The position numbers and the translations under genes are program-made. A stretch of DNA of 64,000 bases from contig NZ_JNWO01000026.1 of the NCBI RefSeq assembly GCF_000716435.1, forward strand, positions 1 through 64,000. The letters are read 5' to 3'. This document shows positions 56,032 through 64,000 of this stretch, in pieces. This stretch comes from Streptomyces xylophagus (lineage in GTDB: Bacteria; Actinomycetota; Actinomycetes; Streptomycetales; Streptomycetaceae). Numbering within the stretch: the stretch's first letter is position 1; each line of letters opens with the position of its first letter. The notes under the pieces are model-generated. The model saw only the letters and a program-made list of their open reading frames with translations. It did no database searches and had not been told where the DNA came from.

Positions 56032-57727
56032 TGAGGCGGGCGATCGCCTCGTCTACGGTCAGCTCCTCGCGCTCGCCCGTCCTGCGGTCCTTCAGTTCCA
56101 GGACGCCCTCGGCGGAGCGGCGGCCCGCGACCAGGATCTTCGGTACGCCGATCAGCTCGGAGTCGGTGAACTTCACGCCCGGGGAGACCCCGGCACGGTC
56201 GTCGACCAGGACGCGCAGACCGGCCGCGCGCAGCTTCTCCGAGACGTCCAGGGCGAGTTCGGTCTGGAGGGCCTTGCCCGCGGCTACGACGTGGACGTCG
56301 GCCGGAGCGACCTCGGCGGGCCAGCACAGGCCCTTGTCGTCGGCGGTCTGCTCGGCCAGGGCGGCGACCGCGCGGGAGACCCCAATGCCGTAGGAACCCA
56401 TGGTCACGCGGACCGGCTTGCCGTGCTGGCCGAGGACGTCGAGCTTGAGGGCGTCGGCGTACTTGCGGCCGAGCTGGAAGATGTGGCCGATCTCGATGGC
56501 ACGGTCCAGCTTGAGGCCGGTGCCGCACTTGGGGCAGGGGTCGCCCTCCTGCACGACCACCACGTCGACGTACTCGCCGACCTCGAAGTCACGGCCCGCG
56601 ACGACGTTCTTCGCGTGCGTGCCCTGCTTGTTGGCGCCGGTGATCCATGCCGTGCCGGGGGCCACGCGCAGGTCGGCGATGTACGTGACCTTCTCGCCCA
56701 GGCCCTGCGGACCGACGTACCCGCGCACCAGGTCGGGGCGGCCGGTGAAGTCCTCCGCCGTCACCAACTCCACTGCGGCGGGGGCGAAATGGGCCTCGAC
56801 CTTGCCCAGGTCGACCTCGCGGTCGCCGGGGACACCCACGGCCACGATCTCGCCGTCGACCTTCACGAGGAGGTTCTTCAGGGTGGCGGAGGCCTCGACG
56901 CCCAGGTGGGCGGCGAGGGTCTCGATGGTGGGGGTGTCGGGGGTCGGGATCTCTTCGAGCGCGGGCACGCCGGTGGCGTCCACGGGCTTCAACTCGTACG
57001 TGATCGCTTCGGTGTTGGCCGCGAAGTCACAGTTCGGGCAGTCCGCGAAGGTGTCCTCGCCGGCCTCGGCAGGGGCCAGGAACTCCTCCGACTTGGAGCC
57101 GCCCATCGCGCCCGCGGTGGCAGCGCAGATGCGGTAGTCGAGGCCCAGGCGCGCGAAGACCTTCTGGTAGGCCTCGCGGTGCAGGGCGTACGACTTGGCG
57201 AGGCCCTCGTCCTCCGTGTCGAAGGAGTACGAGTCCTTCATCAGGAACTCGCGGCCGCGGAGGATGCCGGCGCGGGGGCGGGCCTCGTCGCGGTACTTGT
57301 TCTGGATCTGGTAGAGGATGACCGGCAGGTCCTTGTAGGAGGACGCCTGGTCCTTCACGATCAGCGTGAAGATCTCCTCGTGGGTGGGGCCGAGGAGGTA
57401 GTCGCCGCCCTTGCGGTCCTGGAGGCGGAACAGCTCGGGGCCGTACTCCTCCCAGCGGCCGGTCGCCTCGTACGGCTCGCGGGGCAGGATCGCGGGGAGC
57501 AGCACCTCCTGGGCGCCGATCGCGTCCATCTCCTCACGCACGATCCGCTCGACGTTGGAGAGGACCTTCTTGCCGAGGGGCAGCCAGGACCAGATGCCGG
57601 CGGCCGTGCGACGGACGTAGCCGGCGCGGACGAGCAGCTTGTGACTGAGGACCTCGGCGTCCGCCGGGTCGTCGCGCAGCGTCTTCGCCATCAACTGGGA
57701 CATGCGCTGGACCGGTGCGTTCGCCAT
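56024..57727 (-). CDS. proS: Prolyl-tRNA synthetase
   Basis: A 567-residue class II aminoacyl-tRNA synthetase of the bacterial type, with an editing (INS) domain in the middle. Motif 1 region ([24 protein letters not shown] in sections), motif 2 ([25 protein letters not shown] region) and motif 3 ([14 protein letters not shown]) are intact, as is GPTHEEIFT. The C-terminal anticodon-binding domain ends in [15 protein letters not shown] 57727 gives normal family length. Confidence 0.97.
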   Translation of the reverse strand: MANAPVQRMSQLMAKTLRDDPADAEVLSHKLLVRAGYVRRTAAGIWSWLPLGKKVLSNVERIVREEMDAIGAQEVLLPAILPREPYEATGRWEEYGPELFRLQDRKGGDYLLGPTHEEIFTLIVKDQASSYKDLPVILYQIQNKYRDEARPRAGILRGREFLMKDSYSFDTEDEGLAKSYALHREAYQKVFARLGLDYRICAATAGAMGGSKSEEFLAPAEAGEDTFADCPNCDFAANTEAITYELKPVDATGVPALEEIPTPDTPTIETLAAHLGVEASATLKNLLVKVDGEIVAVGVPGDREVDLGKVEAHFAPAAVELVTAEDFTGRPDLVRGYVGPQGLGEKVTYIADLRVAPGTAWITGANKQGTHAKNVVAGRDFEVGEYVDVVVVQEGDPCPKCGTGLKLDRAIEIGHIFQLGRKYADALKLDVLGQHGKPVRVTMGSYGIGVSRAVAALAEQTADDKGLCWPAEVAPADVHVVAAGKALQTELALDVSEKLRAAGLRVLVDDRAGVSPGVKFTDSELIGVPKILVAGRRSAEGVLELKDRRTGEREELTVDEAIARLTA

Positions 57728-57800
57728 GGTTCCTGTACTCCTGCCGGGAAAGGGTGATGGCTAGGAGGTTAGCCGGGCTCGCTGTGCCGGTGGAAATCGG

Positions 57801-58364
57801 TTAACGGCGGCGGAGTGGCAGCGGGGCGCCCATCACTGCGTACGGCTTAGGGGCGCTCGGGAACAGGACCTGGCGGGCGAGGTCCTCGTAGCCGAGGGAA
57901 CGGTAGAGGCCCCTTGCCGGGCTGTCGGTGTCGATCGCGGAGAGGATCGAGCGGGGTTCGGTGGCGGCGTCCGTGATGGTGGTGATCAGGGAACGGCCGA
58001 GGCCGCGGTTCTGGTAGTGCGGGTGGACGTGCAGCTCGGTGATCACGAAGGAGTCGTCGAGCCAGGTGTCGTGGCCGCCGGCGCGGAGGTACGGCTCTAC
58101 GACCGTGGACCACCAGTGGGTGCGGTTGTTGGGCATGCCGTAGACGAAACCGACCAGTCGGCCCTGGGTGGTGGCGCCGAGGGCGTTGGCGCCGGGGTAG
58201 GTCATGTGGCGCAGGACGATCTGTCTGCGTACGGCTACCTCGTCCGGGCCCAGGCCGAATGCGAGGGCTTGGACTGCGAGGGCTTCGTCTACGTGGGCCG
58301 AGAGGTCCAGGGGGGTGATCACGACGTCTTCGGGGTGGCGGTGGCCGTGACCGGGAAATCGCAT
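57801..58364 (-). CDS. GNAT family N-acetyltransferase
   Basis: A 187-residue GNAT protein. The acetyl-CoA loop QNRGLGRSLI follows a FVITELHVHPHYQ strand in the usual place, and YRSLGYEDLARQVLF closes the domain. The substrate is unknown. ATG 58364 starts with a short His-rich lead (MRFPGHGHRHPED). It lies between proS and a second GNAT gene on the same strand, separated from the latter by an intergenic repeat. Confidence 0.87.
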   Translation of the reverse strand: MRFPGHGHRHPEDVVITPLDLSAHVDEALAVQALAFGLGPDEVAVRRQIVLRHMTYPGANALGATTQGRLVGFVYGMPNNRTHWWSTVVEPYLRAGGHDTWLDDSFVITELHVHPHYQNRGLGRSLITTITDAATEPRSILSAIDTDSPARGLYRSLGYEDLARQVLFPSAPKPYAVMGAPLPLRRR

Positions 58365-58424
58365 GTGGGGAGAGTACAGGGGGGTGGCGGTTGTCGTTTG
58401 AGTGCGGGCCGCATGTGGCTGAGC

Positions 58425-58444
58425 GCGCAGTTCCCCGCGCCCCT
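58425..58444. repeat. Second copy of intergenic repeat core
   Basis: The 20-base core GCGCAGTTCCCCGCGCCCCT is identical to the copy at 52497-52516, here between two GNAT genes. Confidence 0.8.
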
Positions 58445-58467
58445 TGGGGGGTGCGCCCTTAGGCGGC

Positions 58468-59316
58468 TCAGAACAGAACGCTCATGAAGGCGCCTACCTC
58501 CTGGAAGCCCACCCTCAAGTAGGCCCTTCTTGCTGGCGTGTTGAAGTCGTTCACGTAGAGGCTGACGACCGGGGCGACATCCGCGAGGGCGTAGCGCAGT
58601 ACCGCTGCCATCGCGGGGGCCGCCACGCCCAGGCCCCGGTACTCGGGGGCCACCCAGACGCCCTGGATCTGGCAGGCCTTGGGGGTTGCCGCGCCGATCT
58701 CCGCCTTGAAGACGACCTTGCCGTACTCGTCGAGGCGGGCGAACGAACGGCCGGAGCCCACGAGTTCGGCCACTCGGGCCTGGTAGAGGAGGCCGCCGTC
58801 GCCGGCCAGCGGGGAGACGCCCACCTCCTCGGTGAACATCGCCACGCACGCCGGCATGATCGTGTCCATCTCGTCCTTGCGGATACGGCGGACGTACGGG
58901 TCGGGGGCGATGTCGCCGGGCATGCGGTCGGCGACCATGAGGGGCTGCCGGGCGCGGACCTCGCGGGCCGGGCCCCAACTCGGTTCAAGGAGTCGCCACA
59001 GCTGGGCGGTGGCCTCGGCGGGGCCGACGATCGAGGAGCAGCGGCGGCCTGCCCTGCGGGCGCGGTCGGCGAAGGCGCGGACTGCCCTGGGGGTCGCGCA
59101 GATCGGGACGAGGTTGGCGCCCGCGTAGCAGAGGGACGTCAGCATCCCGTCCTCGTACCAGCCCCACATCTCGCCGCCGAGCCGCCACGGGTCCAGGCCC
59201 GCGACCTGCACCCGCGAGGTCACGAAGGCGTTCGTGACCGGCTCGCGGTCCAGTACGGCGAGCGCGGCGTCCAGGTCGCTCGGTTCGAGCACCCGAGAGG
59301 TGGTCTGGGTCAACAC
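58468..59316 (-). CDS. DUF4081/GNAT acetyltransferase
   Basis: A 282-residue two-part protein. The N-terminal DUF4081-like domain (VLEPSDLDAALAVLDREPV, GGEMWGWYEDGMLTSLCY) is joined to a C-terminal GNAT domain with VWVAPEYRGLGVAAPAMAAVL, then NTPARRAYLRVGF. This combination is conserved next to ispG in streptomycetes. I use GTG 59316 (VLTQTTSRVLEP), preceded by GGTGAGG; the frame is open 13 codons more. The substrate is not known. Confidence 0.88.
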   Translation of the reverse strand: MLTQTTSRVLEPSDLDAALAVLDREPVTNAFVTSRVQVAGLDPWRLGGEMWGWYEDGMLTSLCYAGANLVPICATPRAVRAFADRARRAGRRCSSIVGPAEATAQLWRLLEPSWGPAREVRARQPLMVADRMPGDIAPDPYVRRIRKDEMDTIMPACVAMFTEEVGVSPLAGDGGLLYQARVAELVGSGRSFARLDEYGKVVFKAEIGAATPKACQIQGVWVAPEYRGLGVAAPAMAAVLRYALADVAPVVSLYVNDFNTPARRAYLRVGFQEVGAFMSVLF

Positions 59317-59430
59317 GTACGGGACCTCACCCTGAGGGTCTGCTGATCTCCGCACTGTACCTGCGGAAGCTGAGCGGTGCTTTGTGTTGCCGCTTGCTTC
59401 TCAGCGGGGGTGGGTGAAGTGGGCGTCTCT

Positions 59431-59499
59431 GGGGGCTGCCGCCCCCAGGCCCCCGCTTTCGGCCTGGACGGCCTCGTCCTCAAGCGCCGGACGGGCTGA
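59431..59499. repeat. Intergenic copy of the 69-base repeat
   Basis: It closely matches 41172-41240 over the same length, including CCCCCGCTT, CCTCGTCCTCAA and GCCGGACGGGCTGA. It lies in the spacer between ispG and the DUF4081/GNAT gene; a GGGGGCTGCCGCCCCC hairpin forms its left part. Confidence 0.85.
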
Positions 59500-59586
59500 T
59501 GGTGCCGGCCTGCGCTGACAAAGAGCCGACCGGCGCTGACAGGACAGGCGCAGCCCCAAGACCTTTCAGCCCGCCCCATGGACCCT

Positions 59587-60744
59587 TCAGCCCGCGACCG
59601 CCACCGTCGGCTCGCCCGAAGCCACGCCGTCCGCCTCCATCTGCTCGGCGATCTTCATCGCCTCCTCGATGAGGGTCTCCACGATCTTCGACTCAGGGAC
59701 GGTCTTGATGACCTCGCCCTTGACGAAGATCTGGCCCTTGCCGTTGCCGGAGGCGACGCCGAGGTCGGCCTCGCGGGCCTCGCCCGGGCCGTTCACCACG
59801 CAGCCCATGACGGCGACGCGCAGCGGGACCTCCATGCCCTCCAGGCCCGCCGTGACTTCCTCGGCCAGCTTGTAGACGTCGACCTGGGCGCGGCCGCAGG
59901 AGGGGCAGGAGACGATCTCCAGGCGGCGGGGCTTGAGGTTCAGGGACTCCAGGATCTGGAGGCCGACCTTGATCTCCTCCACCGGCGGGGCCGACAGGGA
60001 GACGCGGATCGTGTCGCCGATGCCCTGGCTGAGCAGCGCGCCGAAGGCGACCGCCGACTTGATCGTGCCCTGGAACGCCGGGCCCGCCTCCGTCACGCCG
60101 AGGTGGAGCGGGTAATCGCACTGGGCGGCGAGCTGGCGATACGCCTCGACCATCACGACCGGGTCGTTGTGCTTCACCGAGATCTTGATGTCCTGGAAAC
60201 CGTGCTCCTCGAAGAGGGACGCTTCCCAGAGGGCGGACTCGGCCAGCGCCTCGGGGGTCGCCTTGCCGTACTTCTTCAGCAGTCGACTGTCCAGCGAGCC
60301 CGCGTTCACACCGATGCGGATCGGGGTGCCGTGGTCCTTCGCGGCCCGCGCGATCTCCTTGACCTTGTCGTCGAACTGCTTGATGTTGCCCGGGTTCACG
60401 CGGACCGCGGCACAGCCGGCCTCGATCGCCGCGAACACGTACTTCGGCTGGAAGTGGATGTCCGCGATGACCGGGATCTGCGACTTGCGGGCGATGGTCG
60501 CCAGCGCGTCGGCGTCGTCCTGCGTGGGGCAGGCCACGCGGACGATCTGGCAGCCGGACGCGGTGAGCTCGGCGATCTGCTGGAGGGTGGCGCCGATGTC
60601 CGACGTACGGGTCGTCGTCATGGACTGCACGGACACCGGCGCGTCGCCGCCTACCGCCACAGTGCCGACCTGGATCTGCCGGCTCTTGCGGCGCTCGGCA
60701 AGCCGGGTCGGAACGGACGGAATGCCGAGAGAAATCGCAGTCAT
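59587..60744 (-). CDS. ispG: 4-hydroxy-3-methylbut-2-enyl diphosphate synthase
   Basis: A 385-residue [4Fe-4S] enzyme of the non-mevalonate (MEP) isoprenoid pathway, converting MEcPP to HMBPP. The cluster cysteines are in [15 protein letters not shown] and [14 protein letters not shown]. The TIM-barrel part begins at [18 protein letters not shown] and includes [15 protein letters not shown]. Length is normal. The pathway enzyme dxr lies two genes upstream on the same strand, so two MEP steps are clustered around the site-2 protease. Confidence 0.97.
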   Translation of the reverse strand: MTAISLGIPSVPTRLAERRKSRQIQVGTVAVGGDAPVSVQSMTTTRTSDIGATLQQIAELTASGCQIVRVACPTQDDADALATIARKSQIPVIADIHFQPKYVFAAIEAGCAAVRVNPGNIKQFDDKVKEIARAAKDHGTPIRIGVNAGSLDSRLLKKYGKATPEALAESALWEASLFEEHGFQDIKISVKHNDPVVMVEAYRQLAAQCDYPLHLGVTEAGPAFQGTIKSAVAFGALLSQGIGDTIRVSLSAPPVEEIKVGLQILESLNLKPRRLEIVSCPSCGRAQVDVYKLAEEVTAGLEGMEVPLRVAVMGCVVNGPGEAREADLGVASGNGKGQIFVKGEVIKTVPESKIVETLIEEAMKIAEQMEADGVASGEPTVAVAG

Positions 60745-60866
60745 CTGCTGTGCAACCCCAAGTCGTGGATCAAGGCCCCGGTCCCGGAACAGCGGGCTCC
60801 AGGCTTCGAGATTACGTCAAGCGTGCGGGCCCGAGCACATCCCGGCCGTAAACCCACCCAATGGAA

Positions 60867-60897
60867 GGCGGCCCGGCACAGAAGATGCCGGGCCGCC
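60867..60897 (-). terminator. Terminator after the site-2 protease
   Basis: A perfect 12-bp stem (60867-60878 with 60886-60897) with a seven-base loop, 15 bases past the M50 protease stop. Confidence 0.85.
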
Positions 60898-60912
60898 ACA
60901 AACTACGAATGG

Positions 60913-62217
60913 CTAGGAGATTTTCACCGGGTTAACCACGTCCGCCACGAGGACGAGCAACGTGAAGCAGACGAAGATCCCCGCCACCACATAAGCGACC
61001 GGCATCAGCTTCGCCACGTCGAACGGTCCCGGGTCCGGCCGCTTGAGCACCTTCGCCAGGTTCCGTCGCAGCGCCTCCCACAGCGCGCCCGCGACATGCC
61101 CGCCGTCGAGCGGGAGCAGCGGGAGCATGTTGAACAGGAAGAGGGAGAGGTTGAAGCCTGCCACCAGCATCAGGGCCATCGCCAGTTGCTGGGTCGGCGG
61201 GATGTCGAGGGTGAAGATCTCGCCGCCTACGCGGGCCGCGCCGACCACGCCCATCGGGGAGTCGGCCTGGCGGGGGGCGCCGTCGAAGGCCGCGTTCCAC
61301 AGGGCCGGGATCTTGCCGGGGAGTGCCGCGATGGAGTCGACGGCCTCGCCCATGCGGTCGGTCATCCAGGTGACCGAGTCGCCGAAGTCCTGGCGGACGA
61401 TACCGGTGGCCGCGCTGAAGCCGAGGAAGCCGGCGGTGACGTACTGGCCCTGGACGATCTGGCCGCTGGAGTCCTTCCTGGCGACCTGGTTGCTCGCGAT
61501 CTTCGCGTGCAGGGTGACTTCCTGGCCCTTGCGCTCGACGACGATCGCGACCGTCTTGCCGGGGGCGGCGCGGATCAGGTCGGAGAGCTTGTTCCAGTCC
61601 GTCGTCTTCACGCCGTTGAAGCTGAGGATCTTGTCGCCCGCCTTGAGGCCCGCCGCGGCGGCTGGGGAGGCCGGGTCGGTCGACCTGCACGTGTCGCGGT
61701 TCTGGCTCTGCGCGATCACGCACTGGGAGACCGAGCTGACCGTGTTGGTCTGCTGCGAGATGCCGAAGCCCATCAGGACGGTGAGGAAGAGCGCCACCGC
61801 GAGGATGAGGTTCATGAAGGGGCCCGCGAACATCACGATGACCCGTTTCCAGGGCTTGCGGGTGTAGAAGAGGCGGGTCTCGTCGCCGGGCTGGAGTTCC
61901 TCGAAGGCCGCCGAGCGGGCGTCCTCGATCATGCTGCGCCAGGGCGAGGTGGAGCGGGCGGTGATCCGGCCGTCGTCGCCGGGCGGGAACATGCCGATCA
62001 TGCGGATGTAGCCGCCGAACGGGATGGCCTTGAACCCGTACTCGGTGTCGCCCTTCTTCCGGGACCAGATGGTCGGGCCGAAGCCCACCATGTACTGGGG
62101 CACCCGGATGCCGAAGAGCTTCGCCGTCGAGAGATGCCCCAGCTCGTGCCAGGCGATCGAGACCAGCAGGCCGACCGCGAAGACGACTATGCCGAGGATC
62201 ATCATCAGGGCTGTCAT
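60913..62217 (-). CDS. Site-2 protease, M50 family (RseP/Rip1-like)
   Basis: A 434-residue intramembrane zinc metalloprotease that cleaves anti-sigma factors or other membrane proteins. HELGH at residues 24-28 sits in the first helix, the second zinc motif LDGG ([17 protein letters not shown]) in a later helix, and a PDZ-like domain ([21 protein letters not shown]) lies between. ATG 62217 overlaps the dxr stop (ATGA). This dxr-protease-ispG order is common in actinobacteria, where the M. tuberculosis orthologue is Rip1. Confidence 0.95.
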   Translation of the reverse strand: MTALMMILGIVVFAVGLLVSIAWHELGHLSTAKLFGIRVPQYMVGFGPTIWSRKKGDTEYGFKAIPFGGYIRMIGMFPPGDDGRITARSTSPWRSMIEDARSAAFEELQPGDETRLFYTRKPWKRVIVMFAGPFMNLILAVALFLTVLMGFGISQQTNTVSSVSQCVIAQSQNRDTCRSTDPASPAAAAGLKAGDKILSFNGVKTTDWNKLSDLIRAAPGKTVAIVVERKGQEVTLHAKIASNQVARKDSSGQIVQGQYVTAGFLGFSAATGIVRQDFGDSVTWMTDRMGEAVDSIAALPGKIPALWNAAFDGAPRQADSPMGVVGAARVGGEIFTLDIPPTQQLAMALMLVAGFNLSLFLFNMLPLLPLDGGHVAGALWEALRRNLAKVLKRPDPGPFDVAKLMPVAYVVAGIFVCFTLLVLVADVVNPVKIS

Positions 62218-63485
62218 GCACGGGCCTCCGCGTTCGCCGTGGTCGTCTGCGCTGTCAGTTCGCGGGCCCGGGCGCGTGCCCAGGTCTCCGCTTCGAGGAC
62301 GTCCGGCACGGTGAGCGAGGTTCCCGTGGCCGGTGTCCCGTGTTCTGCGACCACCTGTGTCACCGTCTCCATGATTCCGTTGAACGGCAGCGCGCCCGCG
62401 CGGAACGCCTCCACGCACTCCTCGTTGGCCGCATTGAACACCGCCGGGGCCGTGCCCGCGAGCTGTCCCACATGCCGGGCGAGGCCGACCGAGGGGAACG
62501 CGTCGGTGTCGAGCGGGAAGAACTCCCACGTCGACGCCTTGCTCCAGTCGAACGCGGGCGCCGCGTCCGAGACCCGCTCGGGCCAGCCGAGCCCGATGGC
62601 GATGGGCCCGCGCATGTCGGGGGGCGTCGCCTGGGCGAGTGTCGAACCGTCATTGAATTCCACCATCGAGTGGACATACGACTGCGGGTGCACGACCACC
62701 TCAATGCGATCGAAGGGAATGTCGTACAGCAGGTGCGCCTCGATCACTTCGAGCCCCTTGTTCACCAGGGTCGCCGAGTTGATCGTGATCACCGGGCCCA
62801 TCGCCCAAGTGGGGTGCGCGAGGGCCTCTTCTACGGTCACTCGCGCCAGGTCCGCCTTCGTACGGCCGCGGAACGGGCCGCCGGACGCCGTGACGACGAG
62901 CTTGCGGACGTCGGCGCGGGTGCCGGCCGCGAGGGCCTGGAAGAGCGCCGCGTGCTCGGAGTCCACCGGGATGATCTGGCCGGGCTTGGCGAGCGCCTTC
63001 ACCAGCGGGCCGCCGACGATGAGCGACTCCTTGTTGGCGAGCGCGAGGACGTGGCCCGCCTCCAGGGCGGCGAGGGTGGGCGCGAGTCCGATGGACCCGG
63101 TGATGCCGTTCAGCACGGTGTGGCAGTCCGGGGAGCCCGCGAGCTGGGTGGCCGCGTCCGGGCCGGCCAGGATCTCGGGGAGCGGCTCCCCCGCGCCGTA
63201 TCGCGCCGCGAGCGCCTCCCGCAGTGCCGGTACGACGTCCTCACGGGCGACCGCGACCGTCCGCACCCTGAGCTGGTACGCCTGCTCGGCGAGAAGCCCG
63301 ACCCGGCCGCCGTTGGCGGAGAGTGCGGTGACCCGGAAGCGGTCCGGGTTGCGCAGCACGAGGTCGATGGCCTGGGTGCCGATGGACCCGGTGGACCCCA
63401 GGATCACCAGGGCCTTGGGACCGTCGCCCACGACGGGGTCGTAGACGAGATGTGGGTCGGCGAGGGGTGCTGGACTGTCGCTCAT
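62214..63485 (-). CDS. dxr: 1-deoxy-D-xylulose 5-phosphate reductoisomerase
   Basis: A 423-residue NADPH-dependent enzyme, second step of the MEP isoprenoid pathway. The nucleotide-binding [27 protein letters not shown], the metal-binding [13 protein letters not shown] and the loop [10 protein letters not shown] are all present. Length is slightly above average because of an N-terminal extension. It is divergent from the secreted protein at 63674 and coupled to the downstream site-2 protease. Confidence 0.96.
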   Translation of the reverse strand: MSDSPAPLADPHLVYDPVVGDGPKALVILGSTGSIGTQAIDLVLRNPDRFRVTALSANGGRVGLLAEQAYQLRVRTVAVAREDVVPALREALAARYGAGEPLPEILAGPDAATQLAGSPDCHTVLNGITGSIGLAPTLAALEAGHVLALANKESLIVGGPLVKALAKPGQIIPVDSEHAALFQALAAGTRADVRKLVVTASGGPFRGRTKADLARVTVEEALAHPTWAMGPVITINSATLVNKGLEVIEAHLLYDIPFDRIEVVVHPQSYVHSMVEFNDGSTLAQATPPDMRGPIAIGLGWPERVSDAAPAFDWSKASTWEFFPLDTDAFPSVGLARHVGQLAGTAPAVFNAANEECVEAFRAGALPFNGIMETVTQVVAEHGTPATGTSLTVPDVLEAETWARARARELTAQTTTANAEARA

Positions 63486-63582
63486 CCCTCCATTGTTGCC
63501 GCAACGGGTGGCCGGGGGGACAGCGGTTCCCTCGGGCGGGTGGCTTATCGGCTCTCGTCGGTGATTGAAGGGAAATCCCCCT

Positions 63583-63614
63583 TTGTGAATACGGCGTGAA
63601 GGTCGTGTGATAAC
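63583..63614 (+). promoter_or_regulatory. Weak promoter candidate for the secreted protein
   Basis: TTGTGA (63583-63588) and GATAAC (63609-63614) lie upstream of the secreted lamin-tail protein gene, but the 20-base spacing is long. Position is reasonable; support is limited. Confidence 0.25.
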
Positions 63615-63673
63615 ACTTCAGTCCTGCGCCGGTGGACGACCGGCGCGTGGACGACATCCTGGGGGGATTCTCC

Positions 63674-64000
63674 ATGCGGATACGCACTGCCCTGCCCGCG
63701 CTCGCGGGCGCCGCGATACTCACCGGCACGTTGCTGAGCACCCCGGCCGAGGCCGCCGGCGGGGTCACGATCTACCACGTCTGGTTCGACAGCCCGGGCT
63801 CGGACAACCGGTCCAACGCGAGCCTGAACGGCGAGTGGGTGCAGATCAAGAACACCAGCCGGTCGGCGATCTCCCTCAAGGGGTGGATCCTCAAGGACGT
63901 CTCGAACCACCGGTACACCTTCAAGAACATCAAGATCGGCGCGGGCAAGTACATCAAGGTGCACACCGGCAAGGGCTCGGACACCGCGTCGAACACGTTC
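63674..64000 (+). CDS. Secreted lamin-tail-domain protein, partial
   Basis: The first 109 codons of a gene cut by the window end. A signal peptide (MRIRTALPALAGAAILTG, cleavage near PAEAAGG) is followed by the start of a lamin-tail (LTD) domain: VTIYHVWFDSPG, NGEWVQIKNTS, ISLKGWILKDVSNHRYTF. ATG 63674 follows GGGGGGATT by a few bases. LTD proteins in streptomycetes are small secreted proteins; their partner is unknown. It is divergent from dxr. The 3' end and any further domains cannot be seen. Confidence 0.85.
   Translation, partial: MRIRTALPALAGAAILTGTLLSTPAEAAGGVTIYHVWFDSPGSDNRSNASLNGEWVQIKNTSRSAISLKGWILKDVSNHRYTFKNIKIGAGKYIKVHTGKGSDTASNTF

Noticed and set aside
59578..63444. A 1288-codon plus-strand frame across ispG, the site-2 protease and dxr
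   Set aside because: It spans three well-supported genes on the opposite strand and has no domain of its own.

Overview
The window is about 64 kb of high-GC actinobacterial chromosome. The proteins, GTG/TTG starts, GGAG-type ribosome binding sites and strong GC preference at codon third positions all point to Streptomyces. The gene order also matches the conserved Streptomyces core block running from RNase J through rpsO-pnp, a type VII secretion locus and nusA-infB to dxr. No tRNA, rRNA, CRISPR array, insertion sequence or prophage is visible. REGION 1 (1-11.2 kb) is housekeeping, mostly on the minus strand: RNase J, dapA, thyX, a TPR-like membrane protein, dapB, an M16 protease, pnp and rpsO. 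Two small membrane proteins and a DUF397 gene lie on the plus strand. pnp and the M16 gene overlap, dapB follows closely, and clear hairpins separate the transcription units. REGION 2 (11.2-37.8 kb) is a complete type VII (ESX) secretion locus: EccD, a single-chain EccC, EccB, EccE, two mycosins, an EspI-like Pro-rich ParA-type ATPase and an esx pair. It also holds a helical small protein paired with a WXG/PPE-like protein with a Pro/Gly/Thr-rich tail. Two paralogous three-gene cassettes on the plus strand each encode a small helical partner, a roughly 750-residue WXG-headed protein and a four-cysteine lipoprotein or membrane-anchored protein. The cassettes flank the minus-strand esx operon and look like tandem secreted-substrate modules. 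Third-position GC changes inside the large cassette proteins, which suggests their downstream parts have been exchanged. REGION 3 (37.9-50.3 kb) is translation and cofactor housekeeping on the minus strand: ribF, truB, rbfA, DUF503, infB, ylxR, nusA and rimP. A 1310-residue protein with a dead trypsin fold and an NTPase domain sits between ribF and truB; its ATPase domain carries an in-frame insertion made of degenerate repeats and a common Streptomyces intergenic repeat. REGION 4 (50.5-55.9 kb) holds a plus-strand lipoprotein/DUF4439 pair and a predicted pseudokinase. Next comes a tightly overlapping minus-strand five-gene operon: a Ser-rich secreted protein ending in a flavinylation-like motif, ApbE, a ferric-reductase-like membrane protein, a NuoF-like protein and a ferredoxin. 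I read this as a candidate NAD(P)H-to-extracytoplasmic-flavin electron route. An 11-bp-phased heptamer array lies upstream, as expected for an OmpR-family regulator. REGION 5 (56-64 kb) returns to the core: proS, two GNAT acetyltransferases, ispG, a site-2 protease and dxr. A secreted lamin-tail-domain protein starts at the right edge and is cut by the window end.
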